Positions 62,538 through 64,000 of a DNA stretch of 64,000 nucleotides are shown here, piece by piece. The notes beneath the pieces were generated by a model. That model saw only the letters and a list, made by a program, of their open reading frames with translations, searched no databases and had not been told where the DNA came from. The translations under genes were made by a program, and so were the position numbers. The stretch is from Ricordea florida. Taxonomy: Eukaryota; Cnidaria; Anthozoa; Corallimorpharia; Ricordeidae. Numbering within the stretch: position 1 is the stretch's first letter; each line of letters opens with the position of its first letter. The DNA is taken from the NCBI GenBank assembly GCA_949710005.1, contig OX453272.1, forward strand, positions 45,220,146 through 45,284,145. Direction: 5' to 3'.

Positions 62538-63356
62538 TTAGTTATCCAGACTCATCAGATCTTCATATTCATCTTCATCTAAACCAATATGAGAAGAAGA
62601 AGATTCTCCGCCAGAAATAGTTACTTCTGGATTATATTTTCTTCGTGGAGCCAATCTTTTAATTTCTTGTTTCATCTCAACGAGAGCGTCATGAATTTTT
62701 ACTTGCAATGAAATACAGGATCCAATAAATATTGATTCAATTCTGACAGAACACTCTGCGAAGCAACCCTTATTGATTAAATCTTGATATTTTATTTCTT
62801 CTTCGCAATCCTCACTTCTGATATCATAAAATTTTGAAGAAAAAATATTTTTGGTAACTACTTTTGGGTATAATATCGGGCCTCTATCAGGAACTCTTTG
62901 CATATAAGTTTTATTTTTACCGCCTTCAATTTTTTCCATTTTCCAATAGAGAGGATTTAAACCTCCCTTTGTTTTAGTGAGATCAGATCTTTGCAACTCA
63001 AATCTATCAATTTTTTCTTTATTTTCTAAAATATGATCAATACAGCAATCTACTATTTCATTAAATTTTTCTATCAATTCTTTTTCTTCATTGGTAGGTC
63101 TATTTCCGCTCCATAAGCATAAAGGAAAAGAATAAGTTGAGAAACTTTCAGAAACTCCAAATGAATACAAGCGGGGGGTTTTAATAACTAGATATCCTTC
63201 AGTTCCATCTCCATTTTTTGAATAAATATTAATTCGCTTGTATTCAATCTTAGGTTTACTTCCTGGAACTTCTCCTGAAGATGGTTCGGAAAAAATCATG
63301 CTTTCTTTAGGGTTGTAATTATTAATATCTTCTATTAATTGTGTGTTTTTCATCAT
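62538..63356 (-). CDS. Conserved Polinton/large-DNA-virus protein p272, candidate ssDNA-binding protein
   Basis: 272 residues on the opposite strand to its neighbours. The blocks IEYKRINIYSKNGDG, IKTPRLYSFGVSES, FPLCLWSGNRPTNEEK, LNPLYWKMEK, GPILYPKVV and RIESIFIGSCISLQVKI match, from memory, a family of unknown-function proteins shared by Polintons and nucleocytoplasmic large DNA viruses (the DUF2738/DUF5871 type, not checked). It ends in an acidic tail, LDEDEYEDLMSLDN. That tail plus the beta-rich body fits a T7 gp2.5-like ssDNA-binding protein, which protein-primed replication needs. This function is inference. Confidence 0.7.
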   Translation of the reverse strand: MMKNTQLIEDINNYNPKESMIFSEPSSGEVPGSKPKIEYKRINIYSKNGDGTEGYLVIKTPRLYSFGVSESFSTYSFPLCLWSGNRPTNEEKELIEKFNEIVDCCIDHILENKEKIDRFELQRSDLTKTKGGLNPLYWKMEKIEGGKNKTYMQRVPDRGPILYPKVVTKNIFSSKFYDIRSEDCEEEIKYQDLINKGCFAECSVRIESIFIGSCISLQVKIHDALVEMKQEIKRLAPRRKYNPEVTISGGESSSSHIGLDEDEYEDLMSLDN

Positions 63357-63461
63357 TTTATTTCTTTTTTTGTTTATTCCTTTTTTCTTTTTAAATCAAA
63401 TTTTTGGTTTTATTTCCAACTCAAGTTAGTCTAAAGATTTATTGCTGCTGAGTAAAAAATC

Positions 63462-64000
63462 ATGGCAGAAGCAGAATCAATACCAATGGAAGATTTATCA
63501 ATAGATAATGATAATTATGATTGGGATGATACAACTTTCCAACCCGCAAACACATCTACATCCCTTGAACAAGATTATCCTGGGTATGATGATTATATCC
63601 AAACAAGAGAAAGGTCTCAATGGGAAAATCCTCCAGAAAGAATGAGAGATGAAGAAAATGATAGAATGATAGAAGCTAGGAAAGAACTCAAAACATATTA
63701 CCCCGCTTACGAACCAAATGAAAGCTCATTTAATGTTCGCTTTAGAGAAAATGGTGGTATAGAAGGGAAATTAAGTACCGCAAGAAATAATGTTTGGCAT
63801 ACATTAGTTGATGAAAATGGTGTTATTAATACAGAAAATTTGCCAAAAACTTTCAGAAAAGAACTTGGCGCTGATTACGAAAGCATGATGGAAAAATATA
63901 TTAATAGCCAGTTAGAAAGGGTGAAAATCGTTGAGAAAAATAAGGAATTAGAAAATGCAATTCAAGGATTAGAATCTACTTTAGAAGTATATCCTCTGGA
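63462..64000 (+). CDS. Unknown Polinton protein p179+, cut by the window edge
   Basis: ATG 63462 begins a frame still open at the last base (at least 179 codons). It is acidic and Asp/Tyr/Trp-rich at the start (NDNYDWDDTTF), then charged and helical (RMRDEENDRMIEARKELKTY, LERVKIVEKNKELENAIQ), so a coiled-coil structural or replication-accessory protein is possible. It diverges from p272 across a 105-bp AT-rich intergenic region that must hold both promoters. Confidence 0.65.
   Translation, partial: MAEAESIPMEDLSIDNDNYDWDDTTFQPANTSTSLEQDYPGYDDYIQTRERSQWENPPERMRDEENDRMIEARKELKTYYPAYEPNESSFNVRFRENGGIEGKLSTARNNVWHTLVDENGVINTENLPKTFRKELGADYESMMEKYINSQLERVKIVEKNKELENAIQGLESTLEVYPL

Larger units (their letters stand above)
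53132..64000 (+). mobile_element. Polinton/Maverick (adintovirus-type) element, left 10.9 kb
   Basis: It encodes the diagnostic set: protein-primed PolB, retroviral-type integrase, jelly-roll capsid protein and A32-type packaging ATPase, plus small virion-like proteins. Gene order: PolB(+), integrase(-), p63(+), capsid(+), ATPase(+), p186(+), p143(+), p72(+), p132(+), p272(-), p179(+, cut). Frames are intact and spacing is a few to tens of bases. The left boundary is not exact: homology with intron 8 of paralog B ends near 52775 and the terminal repeat starts at about 53132. The right end, and any maturation protease and penton gene, are outside the window. Codon use is far more A/T-ended than in the TRPA exons. 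Confidence 0.88.

Noticed and set aside
60127-63433. TCTA motifs upstream of the ATPase (60127), p143 (61360, 61381) and p179 (63430), recalling the virophage/giant-virus late promoter
   Set aside because: Present before only about a third of the genes, at variable distances, and expected often in AT-rich DNA by chance.

Overview
The window is nuclear DNA of an invertebrate animal, most likely an anthozoan cnidarian such as a stony coral. It is intron-rich and AT-rich, carries multi-exon ankyrin-repeat TRPA channel genes, and is crowded with DIRS, Penelope-like, LINE, MITE and Polinton-type elements. The genus cannot be named from the sequence alone.

Layout. (1) 1-4845: a DIRS-like tyrosine-recombinase retrotransposon, with a gag zinc-knuckle remnant, RT/RNase H and a tyrosine recombinase. 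(2) 4846-10986, minus strand: the ankyrin half (exons 1-6) of TRPA paralog A; its channel exons are not in the window. (3) 10987-14015: a spacer with a MITE-like element. (4) 14016-26505, minus strand: TRPA paralog B, complete in 10 exons, 1182 aa. Its introns hold a 1.1-kb hexanucleotide array, a higher-order tandem repeat and several foldback elements. (5) 26506-34611: an 8.1-kb head-to-head spacer full of transposon debris. (6) 34612-52643, plus strand: TRPA paralog C, exons 1-8 of an expected 10, closely related to B and inverted relative to it. (7) About 53132 to the right edge: a Polinton/adintovirus-type element at least 10.9 kb long, sitting in intron 8 of paralog C. It encodes protein-primed PolB, a retroviral-type integrase, a major capsid protein, an A32-type packaging ATPase and at least six small or unknown proteins. 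Its right end is outside the window.

The three TRPA genes share intron positions and phases and almost all internal exon lengths: 341, 271, 331, 197 (194 in A) and 330 bp, then 204 bp in B and C. They therefore arose by tandem duplication (A and B) and inverted duplication (B and C). Each would give a plasma-membrane cation channel subunit with about 15 N-terminal ankyrin repeats and a six-helix channel domain. Paralog A is separated from any channel half by the DIRS element, and paralog C from its last two exons by the Polinton. Only B can be read from start to stop here.

The Polinton is the most system-like part. Replication (PolB with exonuclease, an embedded endonuclease-VII-like finger and a possible N-terminal thiol-hydrolase-like region), integration (DDE integrase) and virion genes (capsid, ATPase, membrane and basic proteins) are tightly packed with open frames, so the copy looks recent. 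All splice sites, frames and repeats were read by hand; family assignments rest on recognised motifs, not on database searches.
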